Assembly: GCA_045594245.1 (NCBI GenBank)
Contig: JAZNYG010000025.1
Coordinates: 1-36,503, forward strand
Length of the DNA stretch: 36,503 nt
Source: UBA1189 sp045594245
Lineage (GTDB): Bacteria; Bacteroidota; Bacteroidia; Bacteroidales; Bacteroidaceae
Reading direction: 5' to 3'
The notes beneath the pieces are model-generated. The model did not search any database. It was given only the letters and a program-made list of their open reading frames with translations, and was not told the origin of the DNA. Position 1 is the first letter of the stretch. Each line of letters starts with the position of its first letter. Both the position numbers and the translations under genes were made by a program. Shown here piece by piece: positions 1 to 6,890 of the stretch.

Positions 1-789
1 GGTCACGAGGGTCGACTCCACCACATCGGCCAACGAGCCCACGATAGCCAAGCGCCAAGGCGAGTGCCATCCCTTAGGACATACAAAACGCTTATCGAAG
101 AGCTGTACGCGGTAGCATGAGTCGACCTCGACATTGGAGAGGTAGGCACCGCACTGATCACGCAGCACATTGGCCTCGGCGAGCAGCACATAAGATGAAG
201 GGGCAGGCTGAAAGAGGGCAGGCATATTCCAACGACGGCTTTTGTTGTGAGCTTTGCCATCGGTGTTGGGGAAATAGAAGTCTTCGTAGCCTACGGCATA
301 GGGCTGTGTCCAGCGTTTAACATCAGCGGCAAACTGGAACTGGGTGTGCTCACCCGTGATAGACTCGCCTGCAAGGGCATCAGATTCATAACGAAAGGCG
401 ATACCGTCATTATAGAGGCGCATCACTATGCGCACCTCGTTACCTTTGATATCCTCCAAAATATAGATATACTCGTCGGCCTCGTTATAGCACTGGCGAC
501 GTTTGCCGCTAATCATAGCATAGTCATCGGTATGGCGGCGAGGGCCAGTCACCTCTTTAAATATAAGGCCTTCGCCAAGGCCGCTCTCGGTATCAACACC
601 GACAGTGGGTATATCCAACACTCGCTCCAGCCCCTCATCGGCATGACGATAGAGGGTATAGGATAGCGTTCCCGAAGGAGACACTTCGTGTACAAGGACA
701 AGTTTACCGTTGGGCGAGGTGAATCTATCTGCTTGACAAGCTGTAAGGAACAGCACAAGGCAGCACAAGAGTTGTGATAAGTGTTTCAT
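1..789 (-). CDS. GH97 family glycoside hydrolase, N-terminal part (cut by window edge)
   Basis: Reading the minus strand from an ATG at 789 gives 263 codons without a stop, running off the window. The start MKHLSQLLCCLVLFLTACQ is a lipoprotein signal with lipobox LTAC (Cys18). What follows fits the GH97 N-terminal beta-sandwich: SPNGKL near the start, RLYNDGIAFRY about residue 127, and SPWRLAIVGSLADVVESTL at the visible end, which leads into the catalytic barrel. The catalytic residues lie outside the window, so retaining galactosidase-type and inverting glucosidase-type GH97 cannot be told apart. It is not a copy of the second GH97 at 6.9-9.1 kb, since the N-terminal sequences differ clearly. 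It is divergent from the broken AraC gene at 950, with a TAnnTTTG box 33 bases upstream of the ATG. Family assignment is firm; substrate is unknown. Confidence 0.88.
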   Translation of the reverse strand, partial: MKHLSQLLCCLVLFLTACQADRFTSPNGKLVLVHEVSPSGTLSYTLYRHADEGLERVLDIPTVGVDTESGLGEGLIFKEVTGPRRHTDDYAMISGKRRQCYNEADEYIYILEDIKGNEVRIVMRLYNDGIAFRYESDALAGESITGEHTQFQFAADVKRWTQPYAVGYEDFYFPNTDGKAHNKSRRWNMPALFQPAPSSYVLLAEANVLRDQCGAYLSNVEVDSCYRVQLFDKRFVCPKGWHSPWRLAIVGSLADVVESTLVT

Positions 790-822
790 AGTGGAGTTTT
801 TTATTCTTTTCAAGATTATGTG

Positions 823-830
823 CAAAGATA
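823..830 (-). promoter_or_regulatory. -7 box (TATCTTTG) for the partial GH97 gene
   Basis: Minus-strand TATCTTTG matches the Bacteroidetes consensus TAnnTTTG and lies 33 bases before the ATG at 789. No convincing -33 TTTG is seen at the usual 19-21 base spacing, so the promoter may depend on an activator. Confidence 0.55.
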
Positions 831-867
831 GCCAACGGAAAAGAAATTCAGATATAAGTATTTCATA

Positions 868-881
868 AAAGAATAGGACAA
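868..881 (+). promoter_or_regulatory. Candidate AraC operator, copy 1 (AAAGAATAGGACAA)
   Basis: This 14-mer recurs exactly at 5716-5729, in the other AraC/glycosidase divergent region. Here it sits 37 bases from the GH97 -7 box and 35 bases from the AraC -7 box, roughly midway between the two promoters. Conservation of both sequence and position suggests a binding site for the AraC regulators. Function is inferred. Confidence 0.55.
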
Positions 882-916
882 AATACACATTTTTTCATTA
901 TCTATAAGAAAATGCC

Positions 917-924
917 TACTTTTG
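917..924 (+). promoter_or_regulatory. -7 box (TACTTTTG) for the broken AraC gene
   Basis: Plus-strand TACTTTTG fits TAnnTTTG and ends 25 bases before the ATG at 950. Confidence 0.5.
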
Positions 925-949
925 TAGCATAATCAGATACCCATCGACC

Positions 950-1390
950 ATGAATATACCTATAGAATCGCTGAGCCTGATAATGCTCCATGTAGGGTTT
1001 TCCCGCCACCATGCCGACTGGAACTGGCAGGGTGTGTCGTCGCCCTTCACCCGTCTGTTTCTGGTCACCGAGGGCGAGGCAAAGATTCATCTGCCCAGCG
1101 AGGTGGTGACCCTGCGCCCGGGACACCCCTATATGGTACCCGCCTATGTGCCCCACAGCTACGAGTGCCACGGCGACTTTGCACTCTACTACCTGCACGT
1201 GTACGAAGTTCAAGAGCGAGGCAGGCATACTCGAGGCCTTCGATTTCCCCACCGAGGTATGTGCAGACGAACTGGACAAGGCCGCCTTTGCCGCCATCTG
1301 CCACACATACCAAGGTGCCGCGCTGCCATCGAGCAACCCCGACATCTACGACAACACCACCGGCATGGCCTGCAGCATAGAGCGCCGAGG
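950..1390 (+). pseudogene. AraC family regulator, frameshifted and truncated
   Basis: The first 86 residues (MNIPIESL... to ...YYLHVYE) differ at only about 12 positions from the intact AraC protein at 5810. Next to codon VYE, around 1205-1210, two bases are missing relative to the intact copy (GAAG against GAGGGG), and homology moves to another frame: FKSEAGILEAFDFP against FKNEPDVLDAYEFP, then SSNPDIYDNT against SSNPDTYNNT, up to SIER near 1385. After that similarity stops, and the stop codon of the convergent GH29 gene lies only about 40 bases away. The whole C-terminal double HTH DNA-binding half is missing. The sensing domain could still be translated to a stop at 1417, but without DNA binding. 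A sequencing error could explain the frameshift but not the missing 3' half. Confidence 0.85.
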
Positions 1391-1427
1391 GGCAGGATAT
1401 TGGCTTGGGAAAAATGACGATGAGGTG

Positions 1428-4400
1428 CTACCGTACAATCATTTTCTTATTCCCGATGATGTATAATCCGCGTGGCAACATATCGATGCTTGTGTTTAAT
1501 TTCACGCCCTGCAGTGTGTATATGCTTGTGTCTACAGGTTGCTTGGCATGCTCAATATCCTCTATTGCCGTATCTCCGTAATAGGCGAGCTTTACCTTTT
1601 CTGCACGGAACTCCTGTGTGTTGTAACCATTAAGAAGATCTGCCTGCCATCCCAACAGTACCTCTTGCGCCTCCGGGAGCGTGAAGCGTATGCCCCAATA
1701 CTCACCATCCGCAGCACACTCTGCAATGCGCATATGTGCAATCGCTTTGCCTGGAATCTCCGCAGTCGGCAAGGTCTCATCTGAAGCAAAGACGTATGCA
1801 TCTGTCATGTTATATATAGTATTGTATATAGCGCCGAAGAAATAGGTGCCTGCATCGAGGGTTACAGAGCGATATACGCGTGTATTGGTGATGTCCGATG
1901 TTTCGGGAGCATTCTGCTTATCGTCCCATACTCCTATGGTGAGATGGTCGTGACCGGGCCACTTGTCGAGTCCGCCACGTATACCCTCCGTCGCGGATGG
2001 TATGTCATAGTTCTCGACCGTCCAATATAGTGGTGAGCCGAAACGGTCATTTCCGCCCTCCTTACGCGTAAAACCGTATATTTCGATGAGGTGCTGTTCG
2101 GTGATGTCTGTAGCGTCTGTTTCATCATAGGTAGCCCCTTTGATGCGACCTTCCTCAAGGAAAGTGCCATATGCCGTGGTGAGCGCATCATAGGCAGCGA
2201 CAATCTCCTCTACCGATGCACTTTCGGTTATAGCTTGTGCGTCGGCGATATGCGCAATCAGGGTCTCGTATGCTGCAGCGGTGTAGTGCCCTGTATTATC
2301 GCTCACCTTGACAGATGAAATCTTTGAGTTGATGCTGGCGATGAGTTCTTGCAGCTTGGCGTGGGTCATGTCATTGTATTGGTATAGCGCCACTTGCTCG
2401 GCACGTATCTCTTGGGTCGACGAACCGCCGGTAAGGTCCATCTGGAACCCTATGTAGAGGTCAGTTTCCTCAGCAAGGGTAAAGTTGAGTCCATACAGCT
2501 GCCTGTCATTGGCAGCCTCAGCGAGTGCGTAGTATGCTGTTGCATTACCCGGTATCTGATCGGTATCATAGAGTTCGGTTGATACGAACATGTAGGCATT
2601 GGGGCTCACTTGATAGCACGCGTTAAATGCTGCACCAAAGTAGTACTTTCCCGCTCCGAGATGTATGCAACGATAAATGCGTGCGTTTGACAGGTCGCCC
2701 TCCTGGTTGTTGCCTGCATCATTCCATACACCAAGCATGAGGGCATCTCTACCCTCATACTTGTCAAGTCCCTGCTTGGTACCATCACCCCCATTGGGTA
2801 TACAAAAATTCTCTACGGTCCAGTGTTCAGGTTTGCCGAAACGTTGCTCCCCACCTTCAGCACGAGTAAAATCGGATGCTTCAACGAGATACTCTACAGT
2901 GACATCTTCGTAGGGCATATTGGAAGGTGGACCACCCGCAATCTTGGCAGTGGCGAGATATGCCTCCCATTGTTTCTTCACTTTATAGTATAAATCCAGC
3001 TGTTCCTCCGGAGTCAGAGTAGCCAATTCATCGAACCATGCGTAGCACTGAGCAAACATGTCTTCCCATGCTGCGCGGTCATAATAACCCGTATTTTCAC
3101 CCAGATAGTCCTCCATGGCCGCCAGTGTTGCATCCATTTCGTAAAGGAACTCTTCGAGGTCCTCATCAGGGAGGAGGTACAATGCCACTTTCTCGGCGCG
3201 GAACTCTTGAGTAGAGGCCCCGCTGAGATCGGCTTGGAAACCGATATACACATCCTGTTCTTCCTCCAACTTGAACCATAGTCCACACAGTTGGCAGTCT
3301 TCGGAAACATTGATGATAGGATAGTAGGCTATAGATTTATCGGGAATGTCGGCCGTAGCAGTCAACGCTGTAGATACAAACATATATGCATCGGTACCTA
3401 TGCCATAGCGTGTATTGTAGCCAGCGCCAAAATAGTACCTTCCTGCATCGAGATGTATCTTACGGTATATGCGGGCATTGGCAAGGTCGCCTTCTTGATT
3501 GTTTGCAGCATCGTTCCATACGCCTAGCATAAGCGCATCGTTACCCGAATAGCTGTCGAGTCCCTGCTTCACTCCATCGTTTCCATTGGGAATACAGAAG
3601 TTTTCCACCGTCCAATAATAAGGTTTTCCGAAACGCAGTCCATTACCCGCTTCGCGTGTAAAAGCGTTGGCTTCAACAAGCATCTCTGCTGTCAGGTCTT
3701 CACTGAACTCTCCTTCAAACTTGCCGCCTTTGTTAATGCCATTGGTCTTGAAATCCCGGTATGCCGCCAATAGAGCCTCCTTGGCGGCGGTGGCCTCATC
3801 ATCAGTAACGTCGGCTGTAAGTTCCTTGGCTTTCTCCAAAGCCTCGCGCAAGGTGGGGATTGCCTGCAAGCTGAACTTTCCCGTGTTGCTGAGGTCGGCC
3901 TCCTCCGCCACAGCATTGAGGTATGCAGCTACAGCCTCAATGACCGCCTGTAACTCCGCGTAAGGAGCGACACTCGCCTCCTCGGTCGTGATGACCAGTA
4001 CAGGTGCTATTTCATTAGGACGTTCTGCAGGTAATGCCACGGTGAGTCCACTGATACCCTGTGTGTATTCTACTTTTCCATATCCCAACAACTCTACCCC
4101 TGTGACCCTGCCACTATAGTACTCAGATGTAATGGAGAAGCTCTCAAAGGTAAACTCCTCACTGCTGGGCCAAGCCATAATGGTGGCATATATCTTTCCA
4201 TCCTTCTGTACGTAGCGCACGTCGCGGGACGAGTAGTTCTGCCCCTCATTGAATCCTTGCGCATTCATCGGATTGCTGGCCTCGGCCAAGGGACCCTCAC
4301 CGAAAGTCTTCCATGTGCGTGTACCGTATATCGACTCGCTATTGATATCCATCCATGCCTTGATATCCGCCAATACGGCCTCCTCCTTCTCATCGATGGT

Positions 4401-5585
4401 GCCATCGCTCTTGATGGGCACTGAAAGCAGCAGGTTGCCATTCTTCGATACGATGTCTACAAGCATGCGCACCACCAAGGCAGCGCTCTTGTAGCCGTTG
4501 TTGTTGTATACACTCTGATCATAGTGCCAACTGCCGATACAGGTGCAGGTCTGCCAATACTTCTCCTGCATACGGTCGGGGATACCGCGCTCCACGTCCC
4601 ACAGCATATACTTCTTTTGGTCAGCATCGAGTTGCTTGCCTGTGACTACCACCTGTGGGGTACCTCCGTTTTGCGCCGCACTCTTATTGTAGTAGTGTGC
4701 GAGGATATTTTTGCCTATATTGTCGTCGCATCCATAGAATGGCATGGCCGTGTCATCAAAGTATATCATGTCGGGCGCATAGTCGTTGATGCATTGGAGC
4801 ACGCGATTCTGGAACTTCAGCTTATATTTCTCCGAGGGGAGCGATGCGCCATTACCCCATTCCCATTGGCTATGTATGGTACCGGACTCACGCCATCCAT
4901 TGCTGGGGATGTGATTCTGTGCATACAGTTCCTGTGGATCGTACCCCTTCCACCATTTCTCTGTGCCGTCGGCATTGAGAGTATATCCATCCTCCTTGGT
5001 AAGGTTTCCGTCATACTCCTGCGAAGGCTCCAACCAAGTCCAAGCATGGCTGGCGTGCATACTCACGCCAAGGGGCAGCCCCACCTTCTTGCAAGCGTCG
5101 CTCCACTCCTTGAGCAAGTCGCGCTTGGGCCCCATGTTCACCGAGTTCCATTCCTGATAGGGACTGTCCCAAAGGTCAAAGTTGTCATGATGGTTACCCA
5201 GCGCCATAAAGTAACGTGCCCCCACACTATGATACAGTTCGATTAGTTTTTCGGGGTTCCAGTTCTGCGCTTTCCAGTCGTTGCACAGTTCCTTGAGTCC
5301 AAACTCGGCAGGGTCGCCAAAGTGATCCCAATGCCAGTTCTGCTGCCCCGACCCCATATAATACATGAATCGGGCATACCAGTCGCCTGCCTCGGCATGA
5401 CACTGCGGCCCCCAATGAGCCCAGATACCAAACTTGGCGTCCATGAACCACTCGGGACATTCCCACTGATTGAGCGAGCTCCACTCGGGTTTATAGCTAC
5501 CCGTCATCACCTCCACGTCGGATTTCTGCGCATAGCCTGCGACACAGGCTGCTGCCAACAATGCTGACAACAGTTTTTTCTTCAT
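1428..5585 (-). CDS. Secreted GH29 alpha-L-fucosidase with three repeated C-terminal modules
   Basis: Start chosen at 5585 (MKKKLLSALLAAACVAGYAQ), a type I signal peptide; an ATG 15 bases upstream gives five extra residues. Numbering here is from that upstream Met. GH29 catalytic domain about 36-430: FMDAKFGIWAHWGPQ (52-66), GNHHDNF (135-141) and PDMIYFDD with predicted nucleophile Asp282. A fucosidase C-terminal beta domain follows to about 540. Then come three units, each a helical FIVAR-like linker plus a module of about 175 residues with RFGxPxxWTVEN near its start and TQE(F/I)RAE near its end (modules about 635-810, 898-1074, 1163-1341; resembling DUF5013, from memory). The last 35 residues (VDTSIYTLQGVKLN, then LPRGLYII, ending in KKMIVR) resemble the short T9SS type A sorting signals of Prevotella-like species. 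Likely role: surface or secreted removal of L-fucose from host or diet glycans. It is divergent from the intact AraC gene. Confidence 0.92.
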   Translation of the reverse strand: MKKKLLSALLAAACVAGYAQKSDVEVMTGSYKPEWSSLNQWECPEWFMDAKFGIWAHWGPQCHAEAGDWYARFMYYMGSGQQNWHWDHFGDPAEFGLKELCNDWKAQNWNPEKLIELYHSVGARYFMALGNHHDNFDLWDSPYQEWNSVNMGPKRDLLKEWSDACKKVGLPLGVSMHASHAWTWLEPSQEYDGNLTKEDGYTLNADGTEKWWKGYDPQELYAQNHIPSNGWRESGTIHSQWEWGNGASLPSEKYKLKFQNRVLQCINDYAPDMIYFDDTAMPFYGCDDNIGKNILAHYYNKSAAQNGGTPQVVVTGKQLDADQKKYMLWDVERGIPDRMQEKYWQTCTCIGSWHYDQSVYNNNGYKSAALVVRMLVDIVSKNGNLLLSVPIKSDGTIDEKEEAVLADIKAWMDINSESIYGTRTWKTFGEGPLAEASNPMNAQGFNEGQNYSSRDVRYVQKDGKIYATIMAWPSSEEFTFESFSITSEYYSGRVTGVELLGYGKVEYTQGISGLTVALPAERPNEIAPVLVITTEEASVAPYAELQAVIEAVAAYLNAVAEEADLSNTGKFSLQAIPTLREALEKAKELTADVTDDEATAAKEALLAAYRDFKTNGINKGGKFEGEFSEDLTAEMLVEANAFTREAGNGLRFGKPYYWTVENFCIPNGNDGVKQGLDSYSGNDALMLGVWNDAANNQEGDLANARIYRKIHLDAGRYYFGAGYNTRYGIGTDAYMFVSTALTATADIPDKSIAYYPIINVSEDCQLCGLWFKLEEEQDVYIGFQADLSGASTQEFRAEKVALYLLPDEDLEEFLYEMDATLAAMEDYLGENTGYYDRAAWEDMFAQCYAWFDELATLTPEEQLDLYYKVKKQWEAYLATAKIAGGPPSNMPYEDVTVEYLVEASDFTRAEGGEQRFGKPEHWTVENFCIPNGGDGTKQGLDKYEGRDALMLGVWNDAGNNQEGDLSNARIYRCIHLGAGKYYFGAAFNACYQVSPNAYMFVSTELYDTDQIPGNATAYYALAEAANDRQLYGLNFTLAEETDLYIGFQMDLTGGSSTQEIRAEQVALYQYNDMTHAKLQELIASINSKISSVKVSDNTGHYTAAAYETLIAHIADAQAITESASVEEIVAAYDALTTAYGTFLEEGRIKGATYDETDATDITEQHLIEIYGFTRKEGGNDRFGSPLYWTVENYDIPSATEGIRGGLDKWPGHDHLTIGVWDDKQNAPETSDITNTRVYRSVTLDAGTYFFGAIYNTIYNMTDAYVFASDETLPTAEIPGKAIAHMRIAECAADGEYWGIRFTLPEAQEVLLGWQADLLNGYNTQEFRAEKVKLAYYGDTAIEDIEHAKQPVDTSIYTLQGVKLNTSIDMLPRGLYIIGNKKMIVR
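1578..2114 (-). repeat. GH29 C-terminal module, copy 3 of 3
   Basis: Residues about 1163-1341. Landmarks are FTRKEGGNDRFGSP, IPSATEGIRGGLD, GVWDDKQN and TQEFRAEKVKLA. It is the most diverged copy. Confidence 0.85.
2379..2909 (-). repeat. GH29 C-terminal module, copy 2 of 3
   Basis: Residues about 898-1074. Landmarks are FTRAEGGEQRFGKP, IPNGGDGTKQGLD, GVWNDAGNNQEGD and TQEIRAEQVALY. Confidence 0.85.
3171..3698 (-). repeat. GH29 C-terminal module, copy 1 of 3
   Basis: Residues about 635-810 of the fucosidase. Landmarks are FTREAGNGLRFGKP, IPNGNDGVKQGLD, GVWNDAANNQEGD and TQEFRAEKVALY. It is closest to copy 2. Confidence 0.85.
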
Positions 5586-5671
5586 GATAGCATGTCTCAT
5601 AATCGATAGTTTATTTATAGTAGTTGTTTGAATGTTTTTCCTAATCGTTCGTCCACATCATATCCTCTCTG

Positions 5672-5679
5672 CAAAGATA
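5672..5679 (-). promoter_or_regulatory. -7 box (TATCTTTG) for the GH29 gene
   Basis: Minus-strand TATCTTTG fits TAnnTTTG and lies 86 bases before the preferred ATG at 5585. No clear -33 element is seen. Confidence 0.5.
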
Positions 5680-5715
5680 TATAGCAATATTATTCCGCCA
5701 TGTCATTATTATACG

Positions 5716-5729
5716 AAAGAATAGGACAA
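5716..5729 (+). promoter_or_regulatory. Candidate AraC operator, copy 2 (AAAGAATAGGACAA)
   Basis: Identical 14-mer to 868-881. It is 36 bases from the GH29 -7 box and 38 bases from the AraC -7 box, nearly the same geometry as copy 1. In this copy the core overlaps a short inverted repeat, GAATA...TATTC. Confidence 0.55.
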
Positions 5730-5767
5730 TATTCCGTTATACCTTTCTGTCCTTCAATAATAATCCT

Positions 5768-5775
5768 TACATTTG
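5768..5775 (+). promoter_or_regulatory. -7 box (TACATTTG) for the intact AraC gene
   Basis: Plus-strand TACATTTG fits TAnnTTTG and ends 34 bases before the ATG at 5810. Confidence 0.5.
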
Positions 5776-5809
5776 TTGTGGAAATCGCTAAGTAAAAAAT
5801 GCCATCACT

Positions 5810-6673
5810 ATGAACATGCCCATCGAGTCGCTCAACCTTATCATGCTTAATGTGGGATTTGCACGCCACCATGCTGATTGGAATTGGCAAGATGTGTCGT
5901 CCCCCTTCACGCGCCTGTTTCTCGTGACAGAAGGCGAGGCTAAGCTCCATCTGCCCGACATCGTAGTGACGTTGCATCCTGGAAATGCCTACATGGTGCC
6001 CGCCTACGTGCCACACAGTTATGAATGCCATGGCGACTTCTCCCTCTACTACCTGCACGTGTACGAGGGGTTCAAGAATGAACCTGATGTGCTCGATGCC
6101 TATGAGTTCCCAACCACGATAAAGGTCTACGATATGGAGAGGGAGCTGTTTGCCCACATATGTGCCCTCCACCCCCATGCGGCACTTTCGTCGAGCAACC
6201 CCGACACGTACAACAACACCGTCTGTATGGCCGACAGTATCGAACGTTACCACGCCCTCCCGCTCCACGATAAAATGCGCCTACGCGGCTTTGCCCTTAC
6301 TCTCTTCGCGCAGTTCATGGAGCACGCCCGACCGCGAGTATGGACCCGCGACAAACGCATCACCCGTGTTGTGAATCATATACAGAGCCATATTGCCGAC
6401 ACGCTGTCGGTTGACGAACTGGCCTCTATAGCCTGTATCACCAAGAACTATTTCATACAGCTCTTCACCCATACAATAGGTATGCCGCCCATACGTTACA
6501 TCAACCGCAAGAAGATAGAACGTGCCCAGCTTATGCTGCTCACCGAACAGGTATCCGTAAAGGAGGTGGCCTACCGACTGGGCTACAGCGACCACTCCTA
6601 TTTTATCCGCCTCTTCCGTCAAACCGTTGGCATAAGTCCGCAAGAATATCGCAGACGCAACGGACGAGGTTGA
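5810..6673 (+). CDS. AraC family transcriptional regulator
   Basis: 287 residues. An N-terminal cupin-like sensing half (about 1-150, with HLPDIVVTLHPG and YMVPAYVPHSYECHG) is followed by a linker and a C-terminal pair of HTH motifs (about 183-283): LSVDELASIACITKNYFIQL as the first helix-turn-helix, and VSVKEVAYRLGYSDHSYFIR with ISPQEYRR as the classic second AraC HTH and end signature. It is divergent from the GH29 fucosidase, so control of that gene is the simplest reading. The effector is probably a sugar, but nothing in the sequence identifies it. The shared motif in front of the other AraC/GH97 pair suggests it may also control that GH97, whose own regulator is broken. Family is certain; targets are inferred. 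Confidence 0.93.
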   Translation: MNMPIESLNLIMLNVGFARHHADWNWQDVSSPFTRLFLVTEGEAKLHLPDIVVTLHPGNAYMVPAYVPHSYECHGDFSLYYLHVYEGFKNEPDVLDAYEFPTTIKVYDMERELFAHICALHPHAALSSSNPDTYNNTVCMADSIERYHALPLHDKMRLRGFALTLFAQFMEHARPRVWTRDKRITRVVNHIQSHIADTLSVDELASIACITKNYFIQLFTHTIGMPPIRYINRKKIERAQLMLLTEQVSVKEVAYRLGYSDHSYFIRLFRQTVGISPQEYRRRNGRG

Positions 6674-6805
6674 GTGTTTTTTATGCTTACTGCCCCCGCC
6701 CCTACGGGCCAGCGACCTGAAGGTCTTGCGTTGCTTAGGATGAGTGCATGGGGCTAGATCTGCAGACGATGAGCCTCACCGTGGGTATGTCGTTCTAAAA
6801 AAGGA
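6674..6805. other. Spacer between convergent AraC and GH97 genes
   Basis: Contains GC-rich stretches and a short hairpin (GACCTGAAGGTC, about 6716-6727). No gene is called. A stop-bounded reading on the plus strand at 6739-6798 ends in SLTVGMSF followed by a stop, which resembles the last beta-strand of an outer-membrane barrel and could be a gene remnant (see findings). Confidence 0.3.
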
Positions 6806-6832
6806 AGCAAGTCCGGAAGTCCCGGACTTGCT
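6806..6832 (-). terminator. Intrinsic terminator after the GH97 gene (end of the Sus-like operon)
   Basis: Perfect 11-bp stem AGCAAGTCCGG / CCGGACTTGCT with a 5-base loop. On the minus strand it is followed by TCCTTTTTT. It lies 58 bases past the GH97 stop and between convergent genes, so it may also stop plus-strand transcripts. Confidence 0.85.
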
Positions 6833-6890
6833 TGCACGATTAGTTTTACTTTCAGATAATTGTCCTATCATTTCTCTTTACTGAATATTT

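Noticed and set aside
4524..5246. Plus-strand open frame of 240 codons inside the GH29 gene
   Set aside because: Antisense to the catalytic domain of a well-supported fucosidase; no domain or start signal.
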